From Burhinus oedicnemus (Eukaryota > Chordata > Aves > Charadriiformes > Burhinidae): DNA of 64,000 bases. The stretch covers positions 1,121,009-1,185,008 of the forward strand of contig VFFE01007738.1 in the NCBI GenBank assembly GCA_008921705.1, written 5' to 3'. The notes below the pieces were generated by a model. The model was given only the letters and a program-made list of their open reading frames with translations. It ran no database searches and was not told the origin of the DNA. Shown here in pieces: positions 27,075-39,573 of this stretch; position 1 is the stretch's first letter, and every line of letters starts with the position of its first letter. The translations under genes and the position numbers were made by a program.

Positions 27075-30000
27075 TGCTGAATCAACAGATAACGAATACT
27101 GAAGTCTAATTATTCACTATATGCATGTATGCTCTATCATTTGAATAACAAGTGTTTTTTCTTCCTGACCATAGCTCGTCCAACCCTAGCATAGGAAGAT
27201 GGCTTACTTATAAGATGTTTAAGTCTTCCAAACGAAGAAGTGTCCAACAGCTTGTTGGCAGTACATCTGTAACATTGTTTAGAATAAAAAAATGCACAAT
27301 TTTCAGAACTGCCCTGCAACAGAATATCTAATGCAGAGTTTAGAGAGAAATTGCAGGTAGAAGTCTCAGAGGAGAATGAAGAAAATAACCGGACTGTGGA
27401 AGAACAAAACTAATAATAATGAGCAACTTTACATACGTCTAGAGTTAGCTGAAGATTTATGTTAAATTGTATGGCTGTGTTATTTCTCTTGCGAGGGAGA
27501 AGAGTTATGAATGCTTTATTGTTTTGCTACATAAACCATCTCTGTGACTTTAATATTCAATATTGAAATGCAGCATCAGTTAAATGGTCCATAGAGATAA
27601 AGAAACATATATCTGCTCCTTTCCCACTATAGAGAGGACAATCAGAACACACAGTGAAAAGGGGCCAATTGAATCAGTAGTAGGAACAGAGAACACTGTG
27701 GCTCCTTAACCAAATATAGCGTTTTAGGAGAAAGACACACATAACTTCACAGAGATCATGGCATAAGCCAGGAAGGGTAGCTCATGATTCTCAGCACTCT
27801 ATACCCCAGTAGCACTGGGACCACTGTACATAGGTATAAATTTAAGCAGCCTAAGAGATACTTTAAGTTGTTAAAACCTATGAAATTACATCTGCTAGAA
27901 GAATGGATGAGCAACAACCTCCTTACTTTCATCCATGCAGATCTCAGAATGAGGGAACATGGCCTAGGAGTCTCCAGACCAGCAGGTAAACCTGTTCCAC
28001 ACAGGGACAAAAATCTGTACTGATCTTCCTGTGCCAGACACACTGGGTTTACTGCCAGACTCTGCTGGCAGGAGAGGAGCAGATGCTGCATTCTGGTAGT
28101 CTGGCAGGAACACAGGGCTCTGTCCATGGCATTGGGAATTGAGTAGCTGTATAGTAAAGATACTGTTACACAGCAAATACCAGAAATATGTTCCACGCAG
28201 GCAGCTGGCATCATTAATTTATACTTTTTTTATGAACTCTAGGAAAACAGGGTACCAGGGTGACTTAAGCACTGAAATGGCTGCCATTCATTTAATTTTC
28301 ATGCCCACACTTCCACAGAAACTGCTGCGCTTTGGCCACTCGTTTTTTCATTTTGATTTCATCTCTTCTACAGTGCTAAATTCCATGCTGGCTTACAAGC
28401 TTGCTCCCTTGGCTGATCAGTGTACTCAGGATGCAGGGATCTAACCGCACAGATAGTCAGCCAGGATTGTGTGTTAAAGATATTTTAACACTGTGCAAGG
28501 ATGCACCATGCTGTCATATCTCAGCTAGTTCTAACATAAAACTCATTCCAGAACTGGAGACATAACACTATCAGGATGGCACTGCCCTGGGGTAGCACAT
28601 TGGGTATACTGGATACAGTATACTGCTTCCAGGATGGAAGCCAGTATCTCTGCATGAATCTGGACTTTGCTATGTAGACCTGGCAGCTATCCCAGGGTTA
28701 TCTTAGGAATGAAGCTAAGGGTGCACCCAGTGCAGACATCCCTAAATTGATGGTGTGTCTATCAGCGTCACCAAGTTACTCTAAATCTTGGTGCTTTATC
28801 CTACCAGCACTACAGCAGGCGAGTTACTTTGCTGAATCAACTCCACACAGTCAGATAAACTCTCTGAAAGTGGTAAATTCTGGCAAAATTAGGTATTGTG
28901 GGTAGAATACCTGAATGTGTAACTTCATGAAGCCTGGAAGTTACACCATCCTGATTTCAGGTGTATTTTACTGAAATAACTTGTATTTGCTGCAACACTT
29001 CTACACGTCATAGAATAATAGAACAACACAGCGTTTTACCTTAACGTCAGTATATAAAAAACAGGCAGATAAGAATCAAGATTTTTTTGCAGAGATCTTT
29101 GCCGTTTTTAATTATTATTTTGAGTAAAATAGTGCTTCATTTCTCCTTACCACTTCTATAATTGGTTCTTTCCTCACATTCTTCATAAGGTATTTAATGA
29201 CCTTTTATTGTAAATGATTGTTCCAAGGCTAAGAAACACAATTTGTTATAGCCATATCTGCCTCAAAAACAGACACACGAATAAAGAAGGTTTATCACTA
29301 GCATGAATCTTTGGGATTTTTTTAAGGGGGGTCACATAATCATCTCTGACTAGCAATATCAAGAGCAGACTGATTCAACTTTTTGAATTGAAATAACTCC
29401 TATCTATCATGTTTAGTAAGGCCCTTAAATCATTCCTTCTCAGCATTTTGATTATTTTATTGACTTTTTTCCTCCAAGGTAGAGCTTTTTTTAAGCCCAT
29501 ATAAAAGTTCTTGTGGACACAGGAACTGAACCTATCTTGCTGCAGACCATCCTTTCTTCTGGCCTCACCTACTGAGTTTTACAGGTCAACATGGGACTTC
29601 CCCTGGAATCCCCCAATCAAAACCAAATTACCGAGTGTTCTCAAGACAACAGCAATCAAACATCAATTAAAAACTTTATATTTCCACAAAGTAAAAAGAA
29701 AGTATTTTCTAAAAACTTTAACCTTACTAAAAGGCAGACGACTGAAGAAAAACAGATAGCCAAATATACTAATTTACTGCAAAAAGGTGGAGAAATGTTA
29801 TCCTTAGTACTTGGGTTAATGAAATAAAATAATGCATTTAAATTGAAACAAAAAGATTTATACTGAACATTAAGATAAGCTTTCCAAAGGTAAGGTTAGT
29901 AAATCACTGGACTAGAGTGGCTGGTCACTGCAGAATTTCTCCTGTCAGTACTTTTAAATACAGCTTAAGTAAACATCTATCAGGTATTATTTACATATCC

Positions 30001-33000
30001 ACTGACTCTTACCTGCAAATGAATGCACCAAACGGCCTTTCAAGACATATTCTAGCCTTGTCCTTTTTTTTTTTCTAAACTTAGTAAATAGATTATAAAT
30101 ATTCATATTTATTATTTGAGAGATATAATATAAGGACTAGTTAAGCTGAGAGAAAAATTATGTTTTTTTTTAATCCAGAAAGGAATCCATCTAGGTTTTG
30201 ATTAGTTTGTGATTTCTGGCCACCAGATAACATCTTCTGCCTAAAACAAACAGAAATCATACATACAGCAAAGTCAGTCACTGAATTTACATCATTAATC
30301 TTACCTCAAAGGGGGATAGAAAGCTAACCAGACTTCTACTGAAACCTAGCTGCTTACTGAAAGCAAAATGTTGAAAATTGTTATTTAGGGAGGGCTTGAG
30401 AGATAATAAAGCAGAACTCATTGATGTTCTCGGAACCCCTCTTGCATACAGTATTTCACCTTAGAAGCCTGTCCTTTTGTTAAATGACTTCTGAGAAGGT
30501 TTGTGCAGAGCTTTTAGTGCTTTTTCATCCACCTTTGGTATACACAAAAAGTGGCAACAATTTTGTTTGAGAGTGGAAATTATGCCCATTGCCTGGTATT
30601 CTTAGGTAGGAAGTCCTTGACCAACAGGGTGTATACTGCAAATAAACCAAGGCCTGACAGCTTTCTGAACATCATTGTGGTTCTTGTTCTTAGTTTCAGG
30701 CTGATTGTGCTGAAGGATTTACAGGAATGCTTTCAGATTCTGGCAATATTATTTTATCCTGATACAAATCCATTTACAATATTGCTGTCTGCTTTGCCTT
30801 ACTTTGACTGACAATAAGTCAAAACATTCAGCCCTTGTACAGATAAAGTCCCAATAAAGGAAGTTGGAATTTGATGCTAGAATGGCCCATCAGAGCTAAC
30901 TCAATAACTACAAGGCATGTTCTTACAGCAAATTTAATCAAAAGGTCACCCAAATAAAAAATACTAAAACTCTTGTTCTTTAAAAGGCGATACACATTCT
31001 CAGTTAATGAGAAACTGTTCTCTGATTTTTCATGCTACCTATCAGCAGTGGCTGCCTAGCCTGTTAAACAGCACACATCTCCAGGCAGTTACTAATGGCT
31101 CACAGATGTATAAAGAAATCATCAAGTCCAGCGAGAACAGTGGAACACTGTCCACCACACCTTCAGCAGTTCCCTCCATGGCATCATGCACAAAGTGCAG
31201 CTACAATGAAAGAACTGAGGAGGAAACACACCCCTGGCCATATGCCTACAGCAGCCAGCCCAGCACCCTGCAACAATGTTCAAAGATGTATGTCCTTCTT
31301 TCATGCTCTTCCTTTTGAATCTTACAGAAGTAGATTTAGACCGCTTCTTTCCTTCACTGTCCTCATCTCATTGGGTTTATCCCTACTAATCCTTATTCTG
31401 GTCTCTTGGGAAGGCTCCTTCATTTTCACGTAGCACAACAGCTTGAAGGTAGGTGGGGAGGGTCCATCTTTATAGCTGAAGTGACAAAAGAGAGGACACT
31501 GTAGAATGTTGTGACCACAGTGCTGTGGGTCAAAGAGTTGGAAAAGCTCAGTGAAACAAAAAAGATTATTGCTCCCTATAAGATGCAAGATTACAGCCCA
31601 TTTTAAAAGTGAATCTCTTGTATTAAAAGTTGATAACACAGTCTGAATGAATTAACACTTTTCACATCTTCACCATTCCACTGCAAGATTTACAATATGT
31701 AGCTTGCTGCAGCCCATGTTTTGGTGCTTTGAGTACTTGTTTTATGACCTTGGGCTGCACAGTTGTTACACATGAACACTACTTTAATATTTTTCTCGGC
31801 TTGTACTGTTCCTAGTATTACTGCTGTAGGCTGCTTTATGGATGGGTTTAGGGACAAATATCATGCAAAGGGAAAGAAAAGGTAGTGATAGGTGAAGTGA
31901 TTTTCCACATTGACTTTACCGTGGAAAGGATTATCTTTTGCAATTAATTTTTTCTTCCAATAATGCATGGATGTCCCAATGAGACAGAAAAAGTAGGTCA
32001 ACTCATTATCCAGCTGCACTGACTCAGCAGCACTCTAGCCATTTTCCTACAACTAAAATAGGCACTGCACAAAGAAACACATGTAAATTAGGGTAGAAAT
32101 ATCAACATTGCATAGGTCAGCAAAACCATATGGTGTTTAGATAAAACACATGCATATTCAGAAATGGCTGGTATCTTCAAGCCGCATATAAAAACTCAAA
32201 GCACAGATAACAGCTTTGCAGTCCTTGCTTCCTTTTTCTATATTCTGAAGTGAACTCGGAGCTCATGAAAGATTCTGGACTGACAGCTCTGGATACCAAA
32301 GTGTTCCAGCTGCAAGCAGTGGCAACTTGAGCCCCGTTATGCTGTTCTGCCAGTTCTGCCTGATTTGGAAAGACCACCTGTCTGGATCAGAAGGTGCTTC
32401 AGTCTCTCTCATTAACCCACTGGCCTCTCCGTTGAAGCTGACAACAGGATACTACAGTGGCAGCCTTTGAGATGACAGCCACTGGCAAACAGAATGAGAT
32501 CATTCAAATTGCCTTCAGCTGGATTTCACTCTGGATGTGAACAATGGTGCAATGGAAAGACACTGAAGAACAGTATACGTTGAAATCCCTAGAGGCCCTT
32601 CTGTTACTTTCTTAATGAGTCTCTAAATTATTTTCTCAGGACTGCAATATTAACTCTTGAATTCCTCAATATAAAACATATTTTGTTGTGTGGCTATCAC
32701 TGCTTCCAGCCTCAAAGGAAAGCTGGTATAAAGTCCATCAGAGCTAGGTTATTTCTTGTCACCCTGCAAGTCTGAAATCCTGTTTCCGGTTTTGTAGCAC
32801 TCTAAGTGGTAGAAACACAAGAAAATTCCCCGTATTCCCTTAAGCTCTTTCATTGCTCCTTTTCCATCAGACATAAAATAAGACTCTCTTAACCTTTGTT
32901 AAGAGGTAATAATGTGGTTCTGGAAGGAGCTCAGTTCTACTACGGTATGGTTGAAAAACATCAGGTATGTTGGAGCACTGGCATAAATTTTGGAAAACGT

Positions 33001-34324
33001 ATGGCCCTGTCCTCAGTGTTAACTAAGAATTCCAAAGCAGCTTAGAGCTGCAGTACCTAAATCCCTTAAATTCCTCTGAAAACCACACCTGAGCTCCCAA
33101 AGGAATCTAATAATATATTCTATAAACTGCCAAACTACAAAAAAAAGTAGCTACTGAGATGAAGGGGAGGTATAATGTGGTATCTCTGAAACATGGAGGT
33201 GCTCCACTCTTTCTTCTGAAATTCCAGATGCAATTTCACTATCTCATATAAAAAAGAATGAAAAGCTGTAACTTTTCATTGCTACATAACCACATCATCC
33301 CTCAGAGCTATTAAAAAAAACATCATGTACTTCTACAGCTTTTAATTTCCACTTGTTATTGTTTTACTTCTCCATCTCAGTATCTTTTAAGTACAGTGAC
33401 TCACAGAGTTTTTAGTGTTGATGAGCACAGTACTATAAAATTGTTTTGAAGACTGAGAAGCAGTTTTTCTTGTAGAAATATCATTAACCACTGAATGCAG
33501 GAGATAAGAAAACAGTTATTAAAAGAGCCAAAATTTAACAAGCTAGCCCTGTGAAGGTAGCTGTGTGGTTTCATTCAGTGAGACCAGAACATAACATCCA
33601 GTAACCATATTGTTCATTTGAGTGGCGTGTGACAAATTTTCAATCTTATAGAAATAGTTTTGATTTTCCTTATCGCCTTGTCTTTTTGAAGGGAAAAGAT
33701 TACAGTAGATAAACTGACGAACTCACTGATGTCAGAGGCTCTAGTATAGTTTATATTTCCCTTTGATGTACGTTGCTTAGCATACAGCTACTAATAGTGT
33801 ATATTCACATATAATAATGTGTATAACATCTGCTGACTGCACAGGATCATACAGGACATGGATTGATCTCATGCAAAGCACCAGGGCTCAGTTCCCCTAC
33901 TTCCACTTGGTGGGTCACACGGCAAAACAGCAGAAGCAAGAAAGCAGCTTTACAGGGTTTTCAATAGGTATTAGCTGACTTGCCTTGAGTATCATAAAAC
34001 CATATAATCATCCCTGCATCTTTGAACTGGGCTGTCAAGGGGAAGGAAGTCATCCTACAGCTGTTGGCAATAGCAGAATCAAGAAGAAATTGGACAAGGC
34101 AACCCAGGATTTGCTGTATTCAGAGTGTCTGCAGAGGAACTGCAACTCACAAGTTTGAACTACTCACATTCATTGCAACTGAGAATGAGTAGGGTCCCAG
34201 CAGCTGTGATCTACCCCAATACACTGGACCAGTGTTTTCCTGCAGACTGAAGAAGTCTGTTAGACCCTGAGTTGTGGCTCATAGGAAGAAACTGGGAGGC
34301 CTGCTTGATAAGCTGATGACCTTG
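27075..34324. other. AT-rich stretch, no gene recognised
   Basis: No repeat family or RNA gene was recognised. Minus-strand stretches with good splice signals but only about 50-60 open bases occur near 27207-27265 and 30308-30360. They are not listed as exons because they are short. Presumably intron or intergenic DNA. Confidence 0.45.
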
Positions 34325-34680
34325 AGAAGCTGCATTTCCAGGCTGACAGGAATCTCATGCTGGAACAAAGACAAATGCAGACTCCTGTACTGAGGATGGA
34401 AAAATCCATCAATACAGGCTGAGGGCCAAACAGCTGTTGAGCAGTTCTGCAGAAAAGACCTAAGGATCCTGCTGGAAAGTGAGGTGAACACAACTAACCA
34501 CACATCAGGCTGTGCTACCGGAATATAATCAGCAGGTCCAGAAAAGTGATTATTTGGCACTCGTAAGACTACACCTGGAATACCATATCCAGTTTTGGTC
34601 TTCCCAGTACGAGAAAGACATTTATAAACTTAAGGGAGTACAGCAAGTGGCTAAGAGATAGCTAAGGACTGAACATCATT
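34325..34680 (+). mobile_element. Old CR1 LINE fragment, reverse-transcriptase 3' region
   Basis: The stretch follows avian CR1 ORF2 near its 3' end in plus orientation, with many substitutions. CTGCATTTCCAGGCTGACAG, then ATCTCATGCTGGAACAAAG, then ACAGGCTGAGGGCCAAACAG, then AAGACCTAAGGATCCTGCTGG, and finally CCAGTTTTGGTCTTCCCAGT and GAGAAAGACAT match successive CR1 blocks. The reading frame is broken. The segment lacks the CR1 3' UTR and tail, so it was truncated or split after insertion. Boundaries are approximate, because similarity fades at both ends. Confidence 0.8.
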
Positions 34681-37600
34681 AAAATATCCTAAGTAAAGTA
34701 TAACTGAATTTTTGAAAGGTCAAATCCTGATACACTCATTGGCTTTAGCTACAGAAAATGGTTTGACTTCAAATCTGCTGCTTAGAAAGCTGCTTCTCTA
34801 AAAATGGGGGAAAAAAAAAAATCAGTTCATACATTATATATAGCATATCTGAGCAGTGGACGGAGTACAAAGTAGGTTTCTTACTTCAGAAAGTTGGAAG
34901 CCAACAAAGTGTTTAGAAAAAGGAAAGACTCTCTCCCATTAAATGATCTGCTGTCCTAAAGGACTAATCTGAAAAAGCTCAAAAGCACAGAAAGAAACAA
35001 GATGACAAATGCAGCGACTAAAAATCATAAAGGGAAAGACATAAGAAAGAAAAACTAAAAGAACAAGTCTTGAAGAAGAGATGGAGTTAGAGAACTACAT
35101 GAACAATGCAAGAAGAGCCACTTCAGAATTCTACAACTAACAGTCAGCTGGGCATGCATATAAGTACTTTATATGTTGTAAGGTACAAAACAGTAGCCTT
35201 CCAGGGAAAGAATAAACAAATTTAAAAAAAAAAAAAAAGTGTCAAGAGCAGTTAGTGAATATAAACTAATTAACCATTTGCCTTATTTTGAGAGGTTTAG
35301 AAAACTAATAAGGGGAGAGGAGGAAATCTTGGAAAGCTGTTCTATAGAACATTATCATTGTTAAGAAATACTTGTTACATACTGCCCTTTAAACAAGGTA
35401 GGGAAAACATTTACAAAATCTAAACTTTCTTTTCTTTAAAAATTGAAAATTCATGTTGCAGAAAAGGTCCCTCTTAAGGAAATCTTTTGTATGGGAGATA
35501 GCAATGAAGAAATACATATTTTTCCAAATTAATCAGCAAACTTCCCCTCACAGAAAAACACATCACTCATTTCACAGAATCACAAGGAGATATTGCCCAG
35601 ATAGAGTCAGCTAGAACAGTTAAGAAATACCAAAAAATGGATAACTGTAATGGAGTTGTGCTTACTCATTCCCAGACAAGTTCAGAATTACTTTGACTGA
35701 TTGGACATGTTTTTGCATGCCAAAAAACTGACTCTGAGGTACTGACCAAGGAGCAACCACTCTTTCTGACAGCACTGATGTATGTGGGATGACAATTATA
35801 GGACTAATTCATCTTTTATCTCAAGCCACACTGCAATTTACTCATTCTGCAAACACAGTTGCTTCCATATTTAGATTTTTAGTTTGTGTGGAGAATGAGA
35901 GTGGAAAACTGACATTCCAGTCACCTAAGTACTGAACCGTTTCAGTGTTTCACCAGTAAGTCAACTGTTTCATCTGCAAGCAACTTTTCTTCCATAAATC
36001 TCAGTTAAGCTCATCACCAAGCTCTAAGTCATTAAAGCCTGTGAAGAACCTGCTAAACTATGTTTTTGCTAAGAGACATTCACATTTCTCATTCTCACTC
36101 CTCTATCATGAACAGGTCTTTTCAGGAAGAAAGCCTGTGACTGTGGTATGCCAGCTCTGAGGCTCTGCTGAACCATACTGATACAGACTGCTTACACCCA
36201 AAGAATATGCTTATTTTCAGAACACAGTCTGTCACTAATGGTTCTTGGTTCCTGTTTGATTTATTGTGCTGTTCTCCTTTAAATGCTCTTAGTATTAGCA
36301 AATGCCTGTTCTACAGCTACGTGGGACACAGCAGAGCTTTATTTTCACAAAAAAAAAACCCCAAACCCTAACACTTAAGGAAGACTACCCTTAATTTTAA
36401 GTAATTAAATATAGGATTTATTTAATTAACAAAACTATGAGTGAAACACCATTTTTTCCAAAATCACACTGGATATTGTGTTTTTTAACTTGGGTTTTCA
36501 TTTCCATTTTGCTTGAGCTCTGTTTAGAGACAGATGTGAGAGGTATCACCACAGAAAGTCAATCCTGATGCATTTTTTTGCTCAAGCGCAAGCCTGATAG
36601 GATTTTACAGACAATAGGGTTCTTGAAGCAATGGAACGGACATAGCAGAACTAAACTTTACATGCTCCTCATTGTAACCTTCCTTCTTTTATGTTAGAGA
36701 AAGTTAAGGCAACTATCACAAAGTCCATTGACTTTACCTGGTGCTATTAATGGAAATTCTCCATACAAAAAAAGAATTCCTTGCTAAGTCTCAAGCAAGT
36801 TTCAGGCATGATTTACCTAAGCACTCAGCCCACACAAGCTCACCTTTTCACATGTTTTTTTTAAAAGCTCATGAGAATGTCAGGCATAATCTTTAGCGCA
36901 TTCTTTATCACCTTCCTTCTAGAGATATGTCAGGATTAAAAAGCATTCAAAGTGGGTTTTGTATATGCCACTATACAAGGCATCTGTAGTTTTGATATTT
37001 TAGGAAAATCATCCTTAAAAACAGCCACACCAAAATACATATCTGATTTTGTTTTTCAATATCATGTTTTAGTAGTTTTTTTATGCAGAGCTATTCAGTT
37101 GCCATCAGTGCTTGCTATTAGGTTGGGAAAAAAATGCAATTGTGTGTACTATTCTACTTCTACAGCAAATCTAGTAAATAAAATTAATTCCCAAATATTA
37201 ACTCGACCTTTTTTTTAATGATGCATGTATTATTAAGACTGACAAAAAAATTCCAATTAATTTATAGTTTGATCCTATTCCCAATTTAAAAAAGGGATGC
37301 AAGAATTGCAATATTAGATTGGCACTTGCTTGGCAGAATCTTATCCTTCCTAACAGCCAGTATGTGATGCTTAAAAGGAAAGTGCAAGAAGTGTTATTAT
37401 GACAGATAGAAGTCAAACATCCTTACAAAGGGAATTTTAACCAGAGGCAGTAAGAATAACTGGTAGCAATGGCAGAAAGCAGCAGATTTCTAGCATGGTG
37501 CACAAAGAGTCTTTCTAGAAAACACAGGTATCTTCTTGATGTAATTAGCAAAGGTGGCTTTACTGCTGACCTTGATATAGGCAGACATTGGCTCATTTCC

Positions 37601-38156
37601 TGCTACTTTAAGAATGCTTCTCCTTAAGTTTGGGCACAGGAAGATTAAATTGACAATTTCATTTCAGTTCAGGGTATGAACACTGGTAACGGTTGCTGGC
37701 TACAGCTGACTGCAGTCACACATCCCTCCAGCAGAAACAGCTCTTGATGAATGCTTCTTCAGCAGCTCACCACTGTCACTTATTTGAAGGGGCTTCTGAT
37801 CATGGTGCATGCCACCATAATGAAAGTGTCTGTTTCCGTTATATGCACCTTTTCTCAAGACAAGATATTCCAGAGTTCAGAAGTTTTCTTCAAGCTAAAT
37901 CTTAGGCTATCCTCACTTGGAAAATATGGCATACTTGGTACATATAAAGTCATCTCCCTTGCACTACTAAATACAATGCTAAGCAGTTCCTAATGGACCA
38001 GGATTCCACCTGCTCAGTTTGACAGTTGACCCTACCATGAAGATGAAGAAAAATAGCTACTTGTGCATCTGGTTGGTTGTTTCCCGTTATTTGTACTAAT
38101 ACTTTCTCCTTAGCAAATAATTAGATTGAGTACTATTAAGAAGCACCTTGCTATTT
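34681..38156. other. AT-rich stretch, nothing recognised
   Basis: Apart from a poly(A) run at 35224-35237 and short low-complexity patches, I see no gene, RNA or repeat family. It is presumably intron or intergenic DNA. Confidence 0.5.
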
Positions 38157-38381
38157 CTAAACATGACCTCCATTTTCCTTACTATGGTCCCTATTATACT
38201 TTAATGCTGGCTTTAATGACATCGTATTTAAGCTTCTCATTGGCCGGACTACATTACTATTTCCACTGAAGTTTCCTGGATTCACAGATTCTTGAGGTCC
38301 AGAGACCATTAGCTTGACATCACATGCAATACAGGGTACTGCAAAAGTGTCATCATTGTCTCTGCTTGATTTATGATACAT
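38157..38381 (-). CDS. Candidate exon of unidentified hydrophilic protein
   Basis: On the minus strand a pyrimidine-containing acceptor (TTTCCTTTTAAAAG) is followed directly by 74 sense codons and a TAG. About two thirds of the codons begin with a purine, which is coding-like, and the composition is polar with many Ser, Asn and Lys. Short samples are MYHKSSRDNDD near the start, VPCIACDVKLM in the middle and SLNTMSLKPALKYNRD near the end. It could be a terminal exon ending at the TAG. A donor CCATA|GTAAGG at 38182 would instead make it an internal exon of 199 bases. No domain or family is recognised. A phase-0 join from the candidate exon at 39456-39573 keeps the frame open. Confidence 0.28.
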   Translation of the reverse strand: MYHKSSRDNDDTFAVPCIACDVKLMVSGPQESVNPGNFSGNSNVVRPMRSLNTMSLKPALKYNRDHSKENGGHV

Positions 38382-39455
38382 CTTTTAAAAGGAAATTACT
38401 TTCTTTACTGACACAGTAAAAGTTCTGAATATAGCAAGTTACATATTGGAAACTGAAAGAAGAAAGCAAGGAGGTTTTTCTGGATAACTTGGAAAGCAAA
38501 GATTATGCCTTATTTATTAGCAAGGAAAGTATAAAATTATCTTTACCAATTTACAATGGTATGGATTTCAGTGTGATGGGTATCCATATTTCTGGTTTCT
38601 AGTTCATTGGCCAAAATGTCTGGTGGCAGTGGTACATTTTAAAGACCACAGGTGAACCAGAGCAGAGCTTACAAACTGACAGGAAACTGGGCTTAGGCTC
38701 ATGCATGCATTTTCAGTACCCAGTTAGCAAAAGCTTTGCACTAGTTAGTCATACGAAGGAGTTCAAATTTCAGTTAAAATCCCATGTCTCTTTGTACACC
38801 TGGAGGTATACAATCAACATTGATAGAAAAATAGGTCTGACACCAGCAGAAGTAGATTCTGTGTTCAAATAACTCAGCTGTCAGTTCAAGCCACCATTCT
38901 CTATCACGAAAAGTTTAGCACTCAAAGAAAGGAGAATAAGATGGGAGACAGATTTCATGACATTGTGCCATTAACAGCTTATCAGGTTGTTTGACTCAGA
39001 TATAGTACGCAAGTTATAGTTCTAGTTCTTCAGGGATTAAGCTTCACTTTCTTTTCCAAAATCTTTCGAGATCCTCCTTTGAAATAGCTGGGCAAATGCA
39101 AGTTATGATGCATGGATGGAGAACAGTTCAACTGAAAAGAATCATATTTTTATGTCCTCCATCTAACTAAAGTCTGCAGCTTTCTTCTCTTGACTTGAAT
39201 GACTCATACATAAATAAGGTTACCAGGCAGAAAATCCATTTTAGAGAAGTGATCATTAGGAGATAAGACACAACTAAAAGTCAAACAGTTATAATCTAGG
39301 AGACAGAGATACGGAACAGAAACCTCACCTCTGACTCACATAATACCTGAATCTATACTGTGACCCAAGGGAGAGGATTATTTCACCAAAAAGCATAAGA
39401 AGTGTTTCTGATATATTGCCAGGATGTAAACAATATAAAAAAATGACATACTTAC

Positions 39456-39573
39456 AGGAAATAACTCTGAAAAACTGCTCTTTAATTTACACCTATCCTC
39501 ATAAAGTACCGTTAATCCCGAGTCCCGTTTATTCATGTTAAATAGACTAGCACAAATTGGCAAAACACTGTGA
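39456..39573 (-). CDS. Candidate internal exon, unidentified protein
   Basis: On the minus strand a long pyrimidine-rich acceptor (CTATTCCTTCTGTATTTTTAAG) and the donor TTTCCT|GTAAGTATG enclose 118 bases. One frame is open, with one carry-over base and 39 codons, ending on a codon boundary. Sample residues are HSVLPICASLFNMNKRDSG and later LYEDRCKL. The next downstream candidate, 38157-38381, starts at a codon boundary, so the two can join in frame across an intron of about 1.1 kb. Length and both splice sites are typical of vertebrate internal exons. I cannot name the protein, and a chance origin remains possible. Confidence 0.28.

Noticed and set aside
28990..29020. TCATAGAATAATAGAAC, similar to the CR1 3' terminal repeats
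   Set aside because: The adjoining CR1 3' UTR sequence is absent, so it is too short to call.
36349..36373. ACCCCAAACCCTAACAC, telomere-like
   Set aside because: There is only one approximate CCCTAA unit in a poly(A)/C-rich stretch, not an interstitial telomere array.
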